From Hippasteria phrygiana (Eukaryota; Echinodermata; Asteroidea; Valvatida; Goniasteridae), in the NCBI GenBank assembly GCA_037893225.1, contig JAZGUH010000326.1:3658001-3722000 (forward strand): a stretch of DNA of 64,000 nt, in the 5' to 3' direction. Shown here one piece after another: positions 48,901-62,449 of the stretch. The notes beneath the pieces are model-generated. The model saw only the letters and a program-made list of their open reading frames with translations. It had not been told where the DNA came from and ran no database searches. Position 1 is the stretch's first letter; each line of letters opens with the position of its first letter. The position numbers and the translations under genes were made by a program.

Positions 48901-51502
48901 TCTAAGCTACCCATACGTGTGAAAATTGCTGGATTTGGTCAATATCCCATTCAATTATGAACAGGGAAAGGAGGGGCGTTCATCTGAAAATGTGGCAAAC
49001 GTTAAGCAGCCACAATGCAGTAAACGGGAAAACGCACACATAGTTCACGGGAAGAAATTAGGTGCGAGGTTTGAATTTTCAGGAAGAGTTCTAACGCTGT
49101 GAAGCTGGCGATGGTCTCAAATTGTTGCGCTAGATCTAAGCTACCCATCAGTGTAAAAATTACTTGATTTGGTCAATATACCATTCAATTATGAACAGGG
49201 AAAGGAGGGGCGTTCATCTGAAAATGTGGCAAACGTTAAGCAGTCACAATGCAGTAAACGGAAGAACGCACACAGAGTTCACAGGAAGAAATTAGTTGCG
49301 AGGTTTGAATTTTCTCGAAGAGTTCTAACGCTGTGAAGCTGGTGATGGTCTGAAATTGTTGCGCTATATCTAAGCTACCTATACGTGTGAACATTACTGG
49401 ATTTGGTCAATATACCATTCAATTATGAACAGGGAAAGGAGGTGCGTTCATCTGAAAATGTGGCAAACGTTAAGCAGCCACATTGCAGTAAACGGGAGAA
49501 CGCACACAGAGTTCACGGGAAGAAATTAGGTGCGAGGTTTGAATTTTCTCGAAGAGTTCTAACGCTGTGAAGCTGGCGATGGTCTCAAATTGTTGCGCTA
49601 GATCTAAGCTACCCATAAGTGTAAAAATTACTTGATTTGGTCAATATACCATTCAATTATGAACAGGGAAAGGAGGGGCGTTCATCTGAAAATGTGGCAA
49701 ACGTTAAGCAGTCACAATGCAGTAAACGGAAGAACGCACACAGAGTTCACGGGAAGAAATTTGTTGCGAGGTTTGAATTTTCTCGAAGAGTTCTAACGCT
49801 GTGAAGCTGGCGATTGTCTCAAATTGTTGCGCTAGATCTAAGCTACCCATACGTGTGAAAATTGCTGGATTTGGTCAATATCCCATTCAATTATGAACAG
49901 GGAAAGGAGGGGCGTTCATCTGAAAATGTGGCAAACGTTAAGCAGCCACAATGCAGTAAACGGGAGAACGCACACAGAGTTCACGGGAAGAAATTAGGTG
50001 CGAGGTTTGAATTTTCTCGAAGAGTTCTAACGCTGTGAAGCTGGCGATGGTCTCAAATTGTTGCGCTAGATCTAAGCTACCCATACGTGTAAAAATTGCT
50101 GGATTTGGTCAATATCCCATTCAATTATGAACAGGGAAAGGAGGGGCGTTCATCTGAAAATGTGGCAAACGTTAAGCAGCCACAATGCAGTAAACGGGAG
50201 AACGCACACAGAGTTCACGGGAAGAAATTAGGTGCGAGGTTTGAATTTTCTCGAAGAGTTCTAACGCTGTGAAGCTGGTGATGGTCTGAAATTGTTGCGC
50301 TATATCTAAGCTACCCATACGTGTAAACATTACTGGATTTGGTCAATATACCAGTCAATTATGAACAGGGAAAGGAGGGGCGTTCATCTGAAAATATGGC
50401 AAACGTTAAGCAGTCACAATACAGAATCGGAAGAACGCACACAGAGTTCACGGGAAGAAATTTGTTGCGAGGTTTGAATTGTCTCGAAGAGTTCTAACGC
50501 TGTGAAGCTGGCGATTGTCTCAATTTGTTGCGCTAGATCTAAGCTACCCATACGTGTGAAAATTGCTGGATTTGGTCAATATCCCATTCAATTATGAACA
50601 GGGAAAGGAGGGGCGTTCATCTGAAAATGTGGCAAACGTTAAGCAGCCACAATGCAGTAAACGGGAGAACGCACACAGAGTTCACGGGAGGAAATTAGGT
50701 GCGAGGTTTGAATTTTCTCGAAGAGTTCTAACGCTGTGAAGCTGGCGATGGTCTCAAATTGTTGCGCTAGATCTAAGCTACCCATACGTGTAAAAATTAC
50801 TTGATTTGGTCAATACACCATTCAATTATGAACAGGGAAAGGAGGGGCGTTCATCTGAAAATGTGGCAAACGTTAAGCAGTCACAATGCAGTAAACGGAA
50901 GAACGCACACAGAGTTCACAGGAAGAAATTAGTTGCGAGGTTTGAATTTTCTCGAAGAGTTCTAACGCTGTGAAGCTGGTGATGGTCTGAAATTGTTGCG
51001 CTATATCTAAGCTACCTATACGTGTGAACATTACTGGATTTGGTCAATATACCATTCAATTATGAACAGGGAAAGGAGGTGCGTTCATCTGAAAATGTGG
51101 CAAACGTTAAGCAGCCACATTGCAGTAAACGGGAGAACGCACACAGAGTTCACGGGAAGAAATTAGGTGCGAGGTTTGAATTTTCTCGAAGAGTTCTAAC
51201 GCTGTGAAGCTGGCGATGGTCTCAAATTGTTGCGCTAGATCTAAGCTACCCATAAGTGTAAAAATTACTTGATTTGGTCAATATACCATTCAATTATGAA
51301 CAGGGAAAGGAGGGGCGTTCATCTGAAAATGTGGCAAACGTTAAGCAGTCACAATGCAGTAAACGGAAGAACGCACACAGAGTTCACGGGAAGAAATTTG
51401 TTGCGAGGTTTGAATTTTATCGAAGAGTTCTAACGCTGTGAAGCTGGCGATTGTCTCAAATTGTTGCGCTAGATCTAAGCTACCCATACGTGTGAAAATT
51501 GC
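48900..51502. repeat. 11-monomer higher-order repeat (2573 bp), copy K1
   Basis: Anchors 2573 bp apart are CCATCAGTG 49147/51720, CACATTGCAG 49481/52054 and 51118/53691, CGGGAGGAAATT 50688/53261 and GAATTGTCTCG 50481/53054. The edges are approximate. Confidence 0.8.
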
Positions 51503-54170
51503 TGGATTTGGTCAATATCCCATTCAATTATGAACAGGGAAAGGAGGGGCGTTCATCTGAAAATGTGGCAAACGTTAAGCAGCCACAATGCAGTAAACGG
51601 GAAAACGCACACATAGTTCACGGGAAGAAATTAGGTGCGAGGTTTGAATTTTCAGGAAGAGTTCTAACGCTGTGAAGCTGGCGATGGTCTCAAATTGTTG
51701 CGCTAGATCTAAGCTACCCATCAGTGTAAAAATTACTTGATTTGGTCAATATACCATTCAATTATGAACAGGGAAAGGAGGGGCGTTCATCTGAAAATGT
51801 GGCAAACGTTAAGCAGTCACAATGCAGTAAACGGAAGAACGCACACAGAGTTCACAGGAAGAAATTAGTTGCGAGGTTTGAATTTTCTCGAAGAGTTCTA
51901 ACGCTGTGAAGCTGGTGATGGTCTGAAATTGTTGCGCTATATCTAAGCTACCTATACGTGTGAACATTACTGGATTTGGTCAATATACCATTCAATTATG
52001 AACAGGGAAAGGAGGTGCGTTCATCTGAAAATGTGGCAAACGTTAAGCAGCCACATTGCAGTAAACGGGAGAACGCACACAGAGTTCACGGGAAGAAATT
52101 AGGTGCGAGGTTTGAATTTTCTCGAAGAGTTCTAACGCTGTGAAGCTGGCGATGGTCTCAAATTGTTGCGCTAGATCTAAGCTACCCATAAGTGTAAAAA
52201 TTACTTGATTTGGTCAATATACCATTCAATTATGAACAGGGAAAGGAGGGGCGTTCATCTGAAAATGTGGCAAACGTTAAGCAGTCACAATGCAGTAAAC
52301 GGAAGAACGCACACAGAGTTCACGGGAAGAAATTTGTTGCGAGGTTTGAATTTTCTCGAAGAGTTCTAACGCTGTGAAGCTGGCGATTGTCTCAAATTGT
52401 TGCGCTAGATCTAAGCTACCCATACGTGTGAAAATTGCTGGATTTGGTCAATATCCCATTCAATTATGAACAGGGAAAGGAGGGGCGTTCATCTGAAAAT
52501 GTGGCAAACGTTAAGCAGCCACAATGCAGTAAACGGGAGAACGCACACAGAGTTCACGGGAAGAAATTAGGTGCGAGGTTTGAATTTTCTCGAAGAGTTC
52601 TAACGCTGTGAAGCTGGCGATGGTCTCAAATTGTTGCGCTAGATCTAAGCTACCCATACGTGTAAACATTGCTGGATTTGGTCAATATCCCATTCAATTA
52701 TGAACAGGGAAAGGAGGGGCGTTCATCTGAAAATGTGGCAAACGTTAAGCAGCCACAATGCAGTAAACGGGAGAACGCACACAGAGTTCACGGGAAGAAA
52801 TTAGGTGCGAGGTTTGAATTTTCTCGAAGAGTTCTAACGCTGTGAAGCTGGTGATGGTCTGAAATTGTTGCGCTATATCTAAGCTACCCATACGTGTAAA
52901 CATTACTGGATTTGGTCAATATACCAGTCAATTATGAACAGGGAAAGGAGGGGCGTTCATCTGAAAATATGGCAAACGTTAAGCAGTCACAATACAGAAT
53001 CGGAAGAACGCACACAGAGTTCACGGGAAGAAATTTGTTGCGAGGTTTGAATTGTCTCGAAGAGTTCTAACGCTGTGAAGCTGGCGATTGTCTCAATTTG
53101 TTGCGCTAGATCTAAGCTACCCATACGTGTGAAAATTGCTGGATTTGGTCAATATCCCATTCAATTATGAACAGGGAAAGGAGGGGCGTTCATCTGAAAA
53201 TGTGGCAAACGTTAAGCAGCCACAATGCAGTAAACGGGAGAACGCACACAGAGTTCACGGGAGGAAATTAGGTCCGAGGTTTGAATTTTCTCGAAGAGTT
53301 CTAACGCTGTGAAGCTGGCGATGGTCTCAAATTGTTGCGCTAGATCTAAGCTACCCATAAGTGTAAAAATTACTTGATTTGGTCAATACACCATTCAATT
53401 ATGAACAGGGAAAGGAGGGGCGTTCATCTGAAAATGTGGCAAACGTTAAGCAGTCACAATGCAGTAAACGGAAGAACGCACACAGAGTTCACAGGAAGAA
53501 ATTAGTTGCGAGGTTTGAATTTTCTCGAAGAGTTCTAACGCTGTGAAGCTGGTGATGGTCTGAAATTGTTGCGCTATATCTAAGCTACCTATACGTGTGA
53601 ACATTACTGGATTTGGTCAATATACCATTCAATTATGAACAGGGAAAGGAGGTGCGTTCATCTGAAAATGTGGCAAACGTTAAGCAGCCACATTGCAGTA
53701 AACGGGAGAACGCACACAGAGTTCACGGGAAGAAATTAGGTGCGAGGTTTGAATTTTCTCGAAGAGTTCTAACGCTGTGAAGCTGGCGATGGTCTCAAAT
53801 TGTTGCGCTAGATCTAAGCTACCCATAAGTGTAAACATTACTTGATTTGGTCAATATACCATTCAATTATGAACAGGGAAAGGAGGGGCGTTCATCTGAA
53901 AATGTGGCAAACGTTAAGCAGTCACAATGCAGTAAACGGAAGAACGCACACAGAGTTCACGGGAAGAAATTTGTTGCGAGGTTTGAATTTTCTCGAAGAG
54001 TTCTAACGCTGTGAAGCTGGCGATTGTCTCAAATTGTTGCGCTAGATCTAAGCTACCCATACGTGTGAAAATTGCTGGATTTGGTCAATATCCCATTCAA
54101 TTATGAACAGGGAAAGGAGGGGCGTTCATCTGAAAATGTGGCAAACGTTAAGCAGCCACAATGCAGTAAA
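51503..54170. repeat. 11-monomer higher-order repeat, copy K2
   Basis: Second copy of K1. Its class II monomer near 53825 has GTGTAAACATTACTTG, where K1 has GTGTAAAAATTACTTG. About 52380-53270 of this copy recurs at about 54017-54907, 1637 bp (seven monomers) downstream, tagged by GTCTC at 53054/54691. Confidence 0.78.
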
Positions 54171-55004
54171 CGGGAGAACGCACACAGAGTTCACGGGAAG
54201 AAATTAGGTGCGAGGTTTGAATTTTCTCGAAGAGTTCTAACGCTGTGAAGCTGGCGATGGTCTCAAATTGTTGCGCTAGATCTAAGCTACCCATACGTGT
54301 AAAAATTGCTGGATTTGGTCAATATCCCATTCAATTATGAACAGGGAAAGGAGGGGCGTTCATCTGAAAATGTGGCAAACGTTAAGCAGCCACAATGCAG
54401 TAAACGGGAGAACGCACACAGAGTTCACGGGAAGAAATTAGGTGCGAGGTTTGAATTTTCTCGAAGAGTTCTAACGCTGTGAAGCTGGTGATGGTCTGAA
54501 ATTGTTGCGCTATATCTAAGCTACCCATACGTGTAAACATTACTGGATTTGGTCAATATACCAGTCAATTATGAACAGGGAAAGGAGGGGCGTTCATCTG
54601 AAAATATGGCAAACGTTAAGCAGTCACAATACAGAATCGGAAGAACGCACACAGAGTTCACGGGAAGAAATTTGTTGCGAGGTTTGAATTGTCTCGAAGA
54701 GTTCTAACGCTGTGAAGCTGGCGATTGTCTCAATTTGTTGCGCTAGATCTAAGCTACCCATACGTGTGAAAATTGCTGGATTTGGTCAATATCCCATTCA
54801 ATTATGAACAGGGAAAGGAGGGGCGTTCATCTGAAAATGTGGCAAACGTTAAGCAGCCACAATGCAGTAAACGGGAGAACGCACACAGAGTTCACGGGAG
54901 GAAATTAGGTGCGAGGTTTGAATTTTCTCGAAGAGTTCTAACGCTGTGAAGCTGGTGATGGTCTGAAATTGTTGCGCTATATCTAAGCTACCTATACGTG
55001 TGAA

Positions 55005-57109
55005 AATTGCTGGATTTGGTCAATATCCCATTCAATTATGAACAGGGAAAGGAGGGGCGTTCATCTGAAAATGTGGCAAACGTTAAGCAGCCACAATGCA
55101 GTAAACGGGAGAACGCACACAGAGTTCACGGGAGGAAATTAGGTGCGAGGTTTGAATTTTCTCGAAGAGTTCTAACGCTGTGAAGCTGGCGATGGTCTCA
55201 AATTGTTGCGCTAGATCTAAGCTACCCATACGTGTAAAAATTACTTGATTTGGTCAATACACCATTCAATTATGAACAGGGAAAGGAGGGGCGTTCATCT
55301 GAAAATGTGGCAAACGTTAAGCAGTCACAATGCAGTAAACGGAAGAACGCACACAGAGTTCACAGGAAGAAATTAGTTGCGAGGTTTGAATTTTCTCGAA
55401 GAGTTCTAACGCTGTGAAGCTGGTGATGGTCTGAAATTGTTGCGCTATATCTAAGCTACCTATACGTGTGAAAATTGCTGGATTTGGTCAATATCCCATT
55501 CAATTATGAACAGGGAAAGGAGGGGCGTTCATCTGAAAATGTGGCAAACGTTAAGCAGCCACAATGCAGTAAACGGGAGAACGCACACAGAGTTCACGGG
55601 AAGAAATTAGGTGCGAGGTTTGAATTTTCTCGAAGAGTTCTAACGCTGTGAAGCTGGCGATTGTCTCAAATTGTTGCGCTAGATCTAAGCTACCCATACG
55701 TGTGAAAATTGCTGGATTTGGTCAATATCCCATTCAATTATGAACAGGGAAAGGAGGGGCGTTCATCTGAAAATGTGGCAAACGTTAAGCAGCCACAATG
55801 CAGTAAACGGGAGAACGCACACAGAGTTCACGGGAAGAAATTAGGTGCGAGGTTTGAATTTTCTCGAAGAGTTCTAACGCTGTGAAGCTGGCGATGGTCT
55901 CAAATTGTTGCGCTAGATCTAAGCTACCCATACGTGTAAAAATTGCTGGATTTGGTCAATATCCCATTCAATTATGAACAGGGAAAGGAGGGGCGTTCAT
56001 CTGAAAATGTGGCAAACGTTAAGCAGCCACAATGCAGTAAACGGGAGAACGCACACAGAGTTCACGGGAAGAAATTAGGTGCGAGGTTTGAATTTTCTCG
56101 AAGAGTTCTAACGCTGTGAAGCTGGTGATGGTCTGAAATTGTTGCGCTATATCTAAGCTACCCATACGTGTAAACATTACTGGATTTGGTCAATATACCA
56201 GTCAATTATGAACAGGGAAAGGAGGGGCGTTCATCTGAAAATATGGCAAACGTTAAGCAGTCACAATACAGAATCGGAAGAACGCACACAGAGTTCACGG
56301 GAAGAAATTTGTTGCGAGGTTTGAATTGTCTCGAAGAGTTCTAACGCTGTGAAGCTGGCGATTGTCTCAATTTGTTGCGCTAGATCTAAGCTACCCATAC
56401 GTGTGAAAATTGCTGGATTTGGTCAATATCCCATTCAATTATGAACAGGGAAAGGAGGGGCGTTCATCTGAAAATGTGGCAAACGTTAAGCAGCCACAAT
56501 GCAGTAAACGGGAGAACGCACACAGAGTTCACGGGAGGAAATTAGGTGCGAGGTTTGAATTTTCTCGAAGAGTTCTAACGCTGTGAAGCTGGCGATGGTC
56601 TCAAATTGTTGCGCTAGATCTAAGCTACCCATAAGTGTAAACATTACTTGATTTGGTCAATATACCATTCAATTATGAACAGGGAAAGGAGGGGCGTTCA
56701 TCTGAAAATGTGGCAAACGTTAAGCAGTCACAATGCAGTAAACGGAAGAACGCACACAGAGTTCACGGGAAGAAATTTGTTGCGAGGTTTGAATTTTCTC
56801 GAAGAGTTCTAACGCTGTGAAGCTGGCGATTGTCTCAAATTGTTGCGCTAGATCTAAGCTACCCATACGTGTGAAAATTGCTGGATTTGGTCAATATCCC
56901 ATTCAATTATGAACAGGGAAAGGAGGGGCGTTCATCTGAAAATGTGGCAAACGTTAAGCAGCCACAATGCAGTAAACGGGAGAACGCACACAGAGTTCAC
57001 GGGAAGAAATTAGGTGCGAGGTTTGAATTTTCTCGAAGAGTTCTAACGCTGTGAAGCTGGCGATGGTCTCAAATTGTTGCGCTAGATCTAAGCTACCCAT
57101 ACGTGTGAA
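55005..57109. repeat. 9-monomer higher-order repeat (2105 bp), copy L1
   Basis: Anchors 2105 bp apart are the CGGGAGGAAATT tags at 55132/57237 and 56535/58640 and the broken heat-shock-motif copies at 56328/58433. The left edge lies inside the monomer that starts near 54939, whose beginning (GGTGATGGTCTGAAA) differs between copies. Confidence 0.8.
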
Positions 57110-58740
57110 AATTGCTGGATTTGGTCAATATCCCATTCAATTATGAACAGGGAAAGGAGGGGCGTTCATCTGAAAATGTGGCAAACGTTAAGCAGCCACA
57201 ATGCAGTAAACGGGAGAACGCACACAGAGTTCACGGGAGGAAATTAGGTGCGAGGTTTGAATTTTCTCGAAGAGTTCTAACGCTGTGAAGCTGGCGATGG
57301 TCTCAAATTGTTGCGCTAGATCTAAGCTACCCATACGTGTAAAAATTACTTGATTTGGTCAATACACCATTCAATTATGAACAGGGAAAGGAGGGGCGTT
57401 CATCTGAAAATGTGGCAAACGTTAAGCAGTCACAATGCAGTAAACGGAAGAACGCACACAGAGTTCACAGGAAGAAATTAGTTGCGAGGTTTGAATTTTC
57501 TCGAAGAGTTCTAACGCTGTGAAGCTGGTGATGGTCTGAAATTGTTGCGCTATATCTAAGCTACCTATACGTGTGAAAATTGCTGGATTTGGTCAATATC
57601 CCATTCAATTATGAACAGGGAAAGGAGGGGCGTTCATCTGAAAATGTGGCAAACGTTAAGCAGCCACAATGCAGTAAACGGGAGAACGCACACAGAGTTC
57701 ACGGGAAGAAATTAGGTGCGAGGTTTGAATTTTCTCGAAGAGTTCTAACGCTGTGAAGCTGGCGATTGTCTCAAATTGTTGCGCTAGATCTAAGCTACCC
57801 ATACGTGTGAAAATTGCTGGATTTGGTCAATATCCCATTCAATTATGAACAGGGAAAGGAGGGGCGTTCATCTGAAAATGTGGCAAACGTTAAGCAGCCA
57901 CAATGCAGTAAACGGGAGAACGCACACAGAGTTCACGGGAAGAAATTAGGTGCGAGGTTTGAATTTTCTCGAAGAGTTCTAACGCTGTGAAGCTGGCGAT
58001 GGTCTCAAATTGTTGCGCTAGATCTAAGCTACCCATACGTGTAAAAATTGCTGGATTTGGTCAATATCCCATTCAATTATGAACAGGGAAAGGAGGGGCG
58101 TTCATCTGAAAATGTGGCAAACGTTAAGCAGCCACAATGCAGTAAACGGGAGAACGCACACAGAGTTCACGGGAAGAAATTAGGTGCGAGGTTTGAATTT
58201 TCTCGAAGAGTTCTAACGCTGTGAAGCTGGTGATGGTCTGAAATTGTTGCGCTATATCTAAGCTACCCATACGTGTAAACATTACTGGATTTGGTCAATA
58301 TACCAGTCAATTATGAACAGGGAAAGGAGGGGCGTTCATCTGAAAATATGGCAAACGTTAAGCAGTCACAATACAGAATCGGAAGAACGCACACAGAGTT
58401 CACGGGAAGAAATTTGTTGCGAGGTTTGAATTGTCTCGAAGAGTTCTAACGCTGTGAAGCTGGCGATTGTCTCAATTTGTTGCGCTAGATCTAAGCTACC
58501 CATACGTGTGAAAATTGCTGGATTTGGTCAATATCCCATTCAATTATGAACAGGGAAAGGAGGGGCGTTCATCTGAAAATGTGGCAAACGTTAAGCAGCC
58601 ACAATGCAGTAAACGGGAGAACGCACACAGAGTTCACGGGAGGAAATTAGGTGCGAGGTTTGAATTTTCTCGAAGAGTTCTAACGCTGTGAAGCTGGCGA
58701 TGGTCTCAAATTGTTGCGCTAGATCTAAGCTACCCATACG
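57110..58740. repeat. 9-monomer higher-order repeat, copy L2 (partial)
   Basis: Second copy of L1, ending near 58735. L1 continues with CCATAAGTGTAAACATT and L2 with CCATACGTGTAAAAATT. Confidence 0.78.
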
Positions 58741-60345
58741 TGTAAAAATTACTTGATTTGGTCAATACACCATTCAATTATGAACAGGGAAAGGAGGGGC
58801 GTTCATCTGAAAATGTGGCAAACGTTAAGCAGTCACAATGCAGTAAACGGAAGAACGCACACAGAGTTCACAGGAAGAAATTAGTTGCGAGGTTTGAATT
58901 TTCTCGAAGAGTTCTAACGCTGTGAAGCTGGCGATGGTCTCAAATTGTTGCGCTAGATCTAAGCTACCCATATGTGTGAAAATTACTGGATTTGGTCAAT
59001 ATCCCATTCAATTATGAACAGGGAAAGGAGGGGCGTTCATCTGAAAATATGGCAAACGTTAAGCAGTCACAATACAGTAAACGGAAGAACGCAAACAGAG
59101 TTCATAGGAAGAAATTTGTTGCGAGGTTTGAATTTTCTGGAAGAGTTCTAACGCTGTGAAGCTGGCGATTGTCTGAAATTGTTGCGCTAGATCTAAGCTA
59201 CCCATACGTGTGAAAATTGCTGGATTTGGTCAATATCCCATTCAATTATGAACAGGGAAAGGAGGGGCGTTCATCTGAAAATGTGGCAAACGTTAAGCAG
59301 CCACAATGCAGTAAACGGGAAAACGCACACATAGTTCACGGGAAGAAATTAGGTGCGAGGTTTGAATTTTCTCGAAGAGTTCTAACGCTGTGAAGCTGGC
59401 GATGGTCTCAAATTGTTGCGCTAGATCTAAGCTACCCATCAGTGTAAAAATTACTTGATTTGGTCAATATACCATTCAATTATGAACAGGGAAAGGAGGG
59501 GCGTTCATCTGAAAATGTGGCAAACGTTAAGCAGTCACAATGCAGTAAACGGAAGAACGCACACAGAGTTCACAGGAAGAAATTAGTTGCGAGGTTTGAA
59601 TTTTCTCGAAGAGTTCTAACGCTGTGAAGCTGGTGATGGTCTGAAATTGTTGCGCTATATCTAAGCTACCTATACGTGTGAACATTACTGGATTTGGTCG
59701 ATATACCATTCAATTATGAACAGGGAAAGGAGGTGCGTTCATCTGAAAATGTGGCAAACGTTAAGCAGCCACAATGCAGTAAACGGGAGAACGCACACAG
59801 AGTTCACGGGAAGAAATTTGTTGCTAGGTTTGAATTTTCTCGAAGAGTTCTAACGCTGTGAAGCTGGCGATTGTCTCAAATTGTTGCGCTAGATCTAAGC
59901 TACCCATACGTGTGAAAATTGCTGGATTTGGTCAATATCCCATTCAATTATGAACAGGGAAAGAAGGCGCGTTCATCTGAAAATGTGGCAAACGTTAAGC
60001 AGTCACAATGCAGTAAACGGGAGAACGCACACAGAGTTCACGGGAAGAAATTAGGTGCGAGGTTTGAATTTTCTCGAAGAGTTCTAACGCTGTGAAGCTG
60101 GCGATGGTCTCAAATTGTTGCGCTAGATCTAAGCTACCCATAAGTGTAAAAATTACTTGATTTGGTCAATATACCATTCAATTATGAACAGGGAAAGGAG
60201 GGGCGTTCATCTGAAAATGTGGCAAACGTTAAGCAGTCACAATGCAGTAAACGGAAGAACGCACACAGAGTTCACAGGAAGAAATTTGTTGCGAGGTTTG
60301 AATTTTCTCGAAGAGTTCTAACGCTGTGAAGCTGGCGATTGTCTC
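58740..60345. repeat. Mixed satellite monomers between blocks L and M
   Basis: About seven monomers resembling the J and K zone, with CCATCAGTG at 59438, AAACGCACACATAG near 59321 and CCTATACGTGTGAACATT near 59669. A private change is GGTCGATATACC near 59697, and GAAAGAAGG occurs near 59959. No genes seen. Confidence 0.72.
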
Positions 60346-62449
60346 AAATTGTTGCGCTAGATCTAAGCTACCCATACGTGTGAAAATTGCTGGATTTGGT
60401 CAATATCCCATTCAATTATGAACAGGGAAAGGAGGGGCGTTCATCTGAAAATGTGGCAAACGTTAAGCAGCCACAATGCAGTAAACGGGAGAACGCACAC
60501 AGAGTTCACGGGAAGAAATTAGGTGCGAGGTTTGAATTTTCTCGAAGAGTTCTAACGCTGTGAAGCTGGCGATGGTCTCAAATTGTTGCGCTAGATCTAA
60601 GCTACCCATACGTGTAAAAATTGCTTGATTTGGTCAATATACCATTCAATTATGAACAGGGAAAGGAGGGGCGTTCATCTGAAAATGTGGCAAACGTTAA
60701 GCAGTCACAATGCAGTAAACGGAAGAACGCACACAGAGTTCACAGGAAGAAATTTGTTGCGAGGTTTGAATTTTCTCGAAGAGTTCTAACGCTGTGAAGC
60801 TGGTGATGGTCTGAAATTGTTGCGCTATATCTAAGCTACCCATACGTGTAAACATTACTGGATTTGGTCAATATACCAGTCAATTATGAACAGGGAAAGG
60901 AGGGGCGTTCATCTGAAAATATGGCAAACGTTAAGCAGCCACAATGCAGTAAACGGGAGAACGCACACAGAGTTCACGGGAAGAAATTAGGTGCGAGGTT
61001 TGAATTTTCTCGAAGAGTTTCTAACGCTGTGAAGCTGGTGATGGTCTGAAATTGTTGCGCTAGATCTAAGCTACCCATACGTGTGAAAAGTACTGGATTT
61101 GGTCAATATCCCATTCAATTATGAACAGGGAAATGAGAGGCGTTTATCTGAAAATGTGGCAAACGTTAAGCAGCCACAATGCAGTAAACGGGAGAACGCA
61201 CACAGAGTTCACGGGAAGAAATTTGTTGCGAGGTTTGAATTGTCTCGAAGAGTTCTAAGCTGTGAAGCTGGCGATTGTCTTAAATTGTTGCGTTAGATCT
61301 AAGCTACCCATACGTGTGAAAATTGCTGGATTTGGTCAATATCCCAGTCAATTATGAACAGGGAAAGGAGGGGCGTTCATCTGAAAATGTGGCAAACGTT
61401 AAGCAGCCACAATGCAGTAAACGGGAGAACGCACACAGAGTTCACGGGAAGAAATTTGTTGCTAGGTTTGAATTTTCTCGAAGAGTTCTAACGCTGTGAA
61501 GCTGGCGATTGTCTCAAATTGTTGCGCTAGATCTAAGCTACCCATACGTGTGAAAATTGCTGGATTTGGTCAATATCCCATTCATTTATAAACAGGGAAA
61601 GAAGGGGCGTTCATCTGAAAATGTGGCAAACGTTAAGCAGTCACAATGCAGTAAACGGGAGAACGCACACAGAGTTCACGGGAAGAAATTAGGTGCGAGG
61701 TTTGAATTTTCTCGAAGAGTTCTAACGCTGTGAAGCTGGCGATGGTCTCAAATTGTTGCGCTAGATCTAAGCTACCCATAAGTGTAAAAATTACTTGATT
61801 TGGTCAATATACCATTCAATTATGAACAGGGAAAGGAGGGGCGTTCATCTGAAAATGTGGCAAACGTTAAGCAGTCACAATGCAGTAAACGGGAGAACGC
61901 ACACAGAGTTCACGGGAAGAAATTTGTTGCGAGGTTTGAATTGTCTCGAAGAGTTCTAAGCTGTGAAGCTGGCGATTGTCTTAAATTGTTGCGTTAGATC
62001 TAAGCTACCCATACGTGTGAAAATTGCTGGATTTGGTCAATATCCCAGTCAATTATGAACAGGGAAAGGAGGGGCGTTCATCTGAAAATGTGGCAAACGT
62101 TAAGCAGCCACAATGCAGTAAACGGGAGAACGCACACAGAGTTCACGGGAAGAAATTTGTTGCTAGGTTTGAATTTTCTCGAAGAGTTCTAACGCTGTGA
62201 AGCTGGCGATTGTCTGAAATTGTTGCGCTAGATCTAAGCTACCCATACGTGTGAAAATTGCTGGATTTGGTCAATATCCCAGTCAATTATGAACAGGGAA
62301 AGGAGGGGCGTTCATCTGAAATTGTGGCAAACGTTAAGCAGTCACAATGCAGTAAACGGGAGAACGCACACAGAGTTCACGGGAAGAAATTAGGTGCGAG
62401 GTTTGAATTTTCTCGAAGAGTTCTAACGCTGTGAAGCTGGCGATGGTCT
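60345..62449. repeat. 9-monomer higher-order repeat (2105 bp), copy M1
   Basis: Repeated 2105 bp downstream as M2, with anchors at 60864/62969, 61099/63204 and 61242/63347. It holds unusual length variants. Monomer 60797-61031 is 235 bp through an inserted T (GAGTTTCTAACG). The next, 61032-61264, is 233 bp through loss of a C (TTCTAAGCTGTG). Around 61242 to 61943 there is also a 701-bp, three-monomer echo with CTTAAATTGTTGCGTTAG. Confidence 0.82.

Noticed and set aside
60864..61049. Plus-strand open frames of 61-65 codons at 60864, 61099, 61800, 62969 and 63204
   Set aside because: Those I inspected begin at the TTG of the GATTTGGTC string found in every monomer. They reach 60 codons only because of local one-base indels or missing stops. 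They are satellite sequence and not genes.
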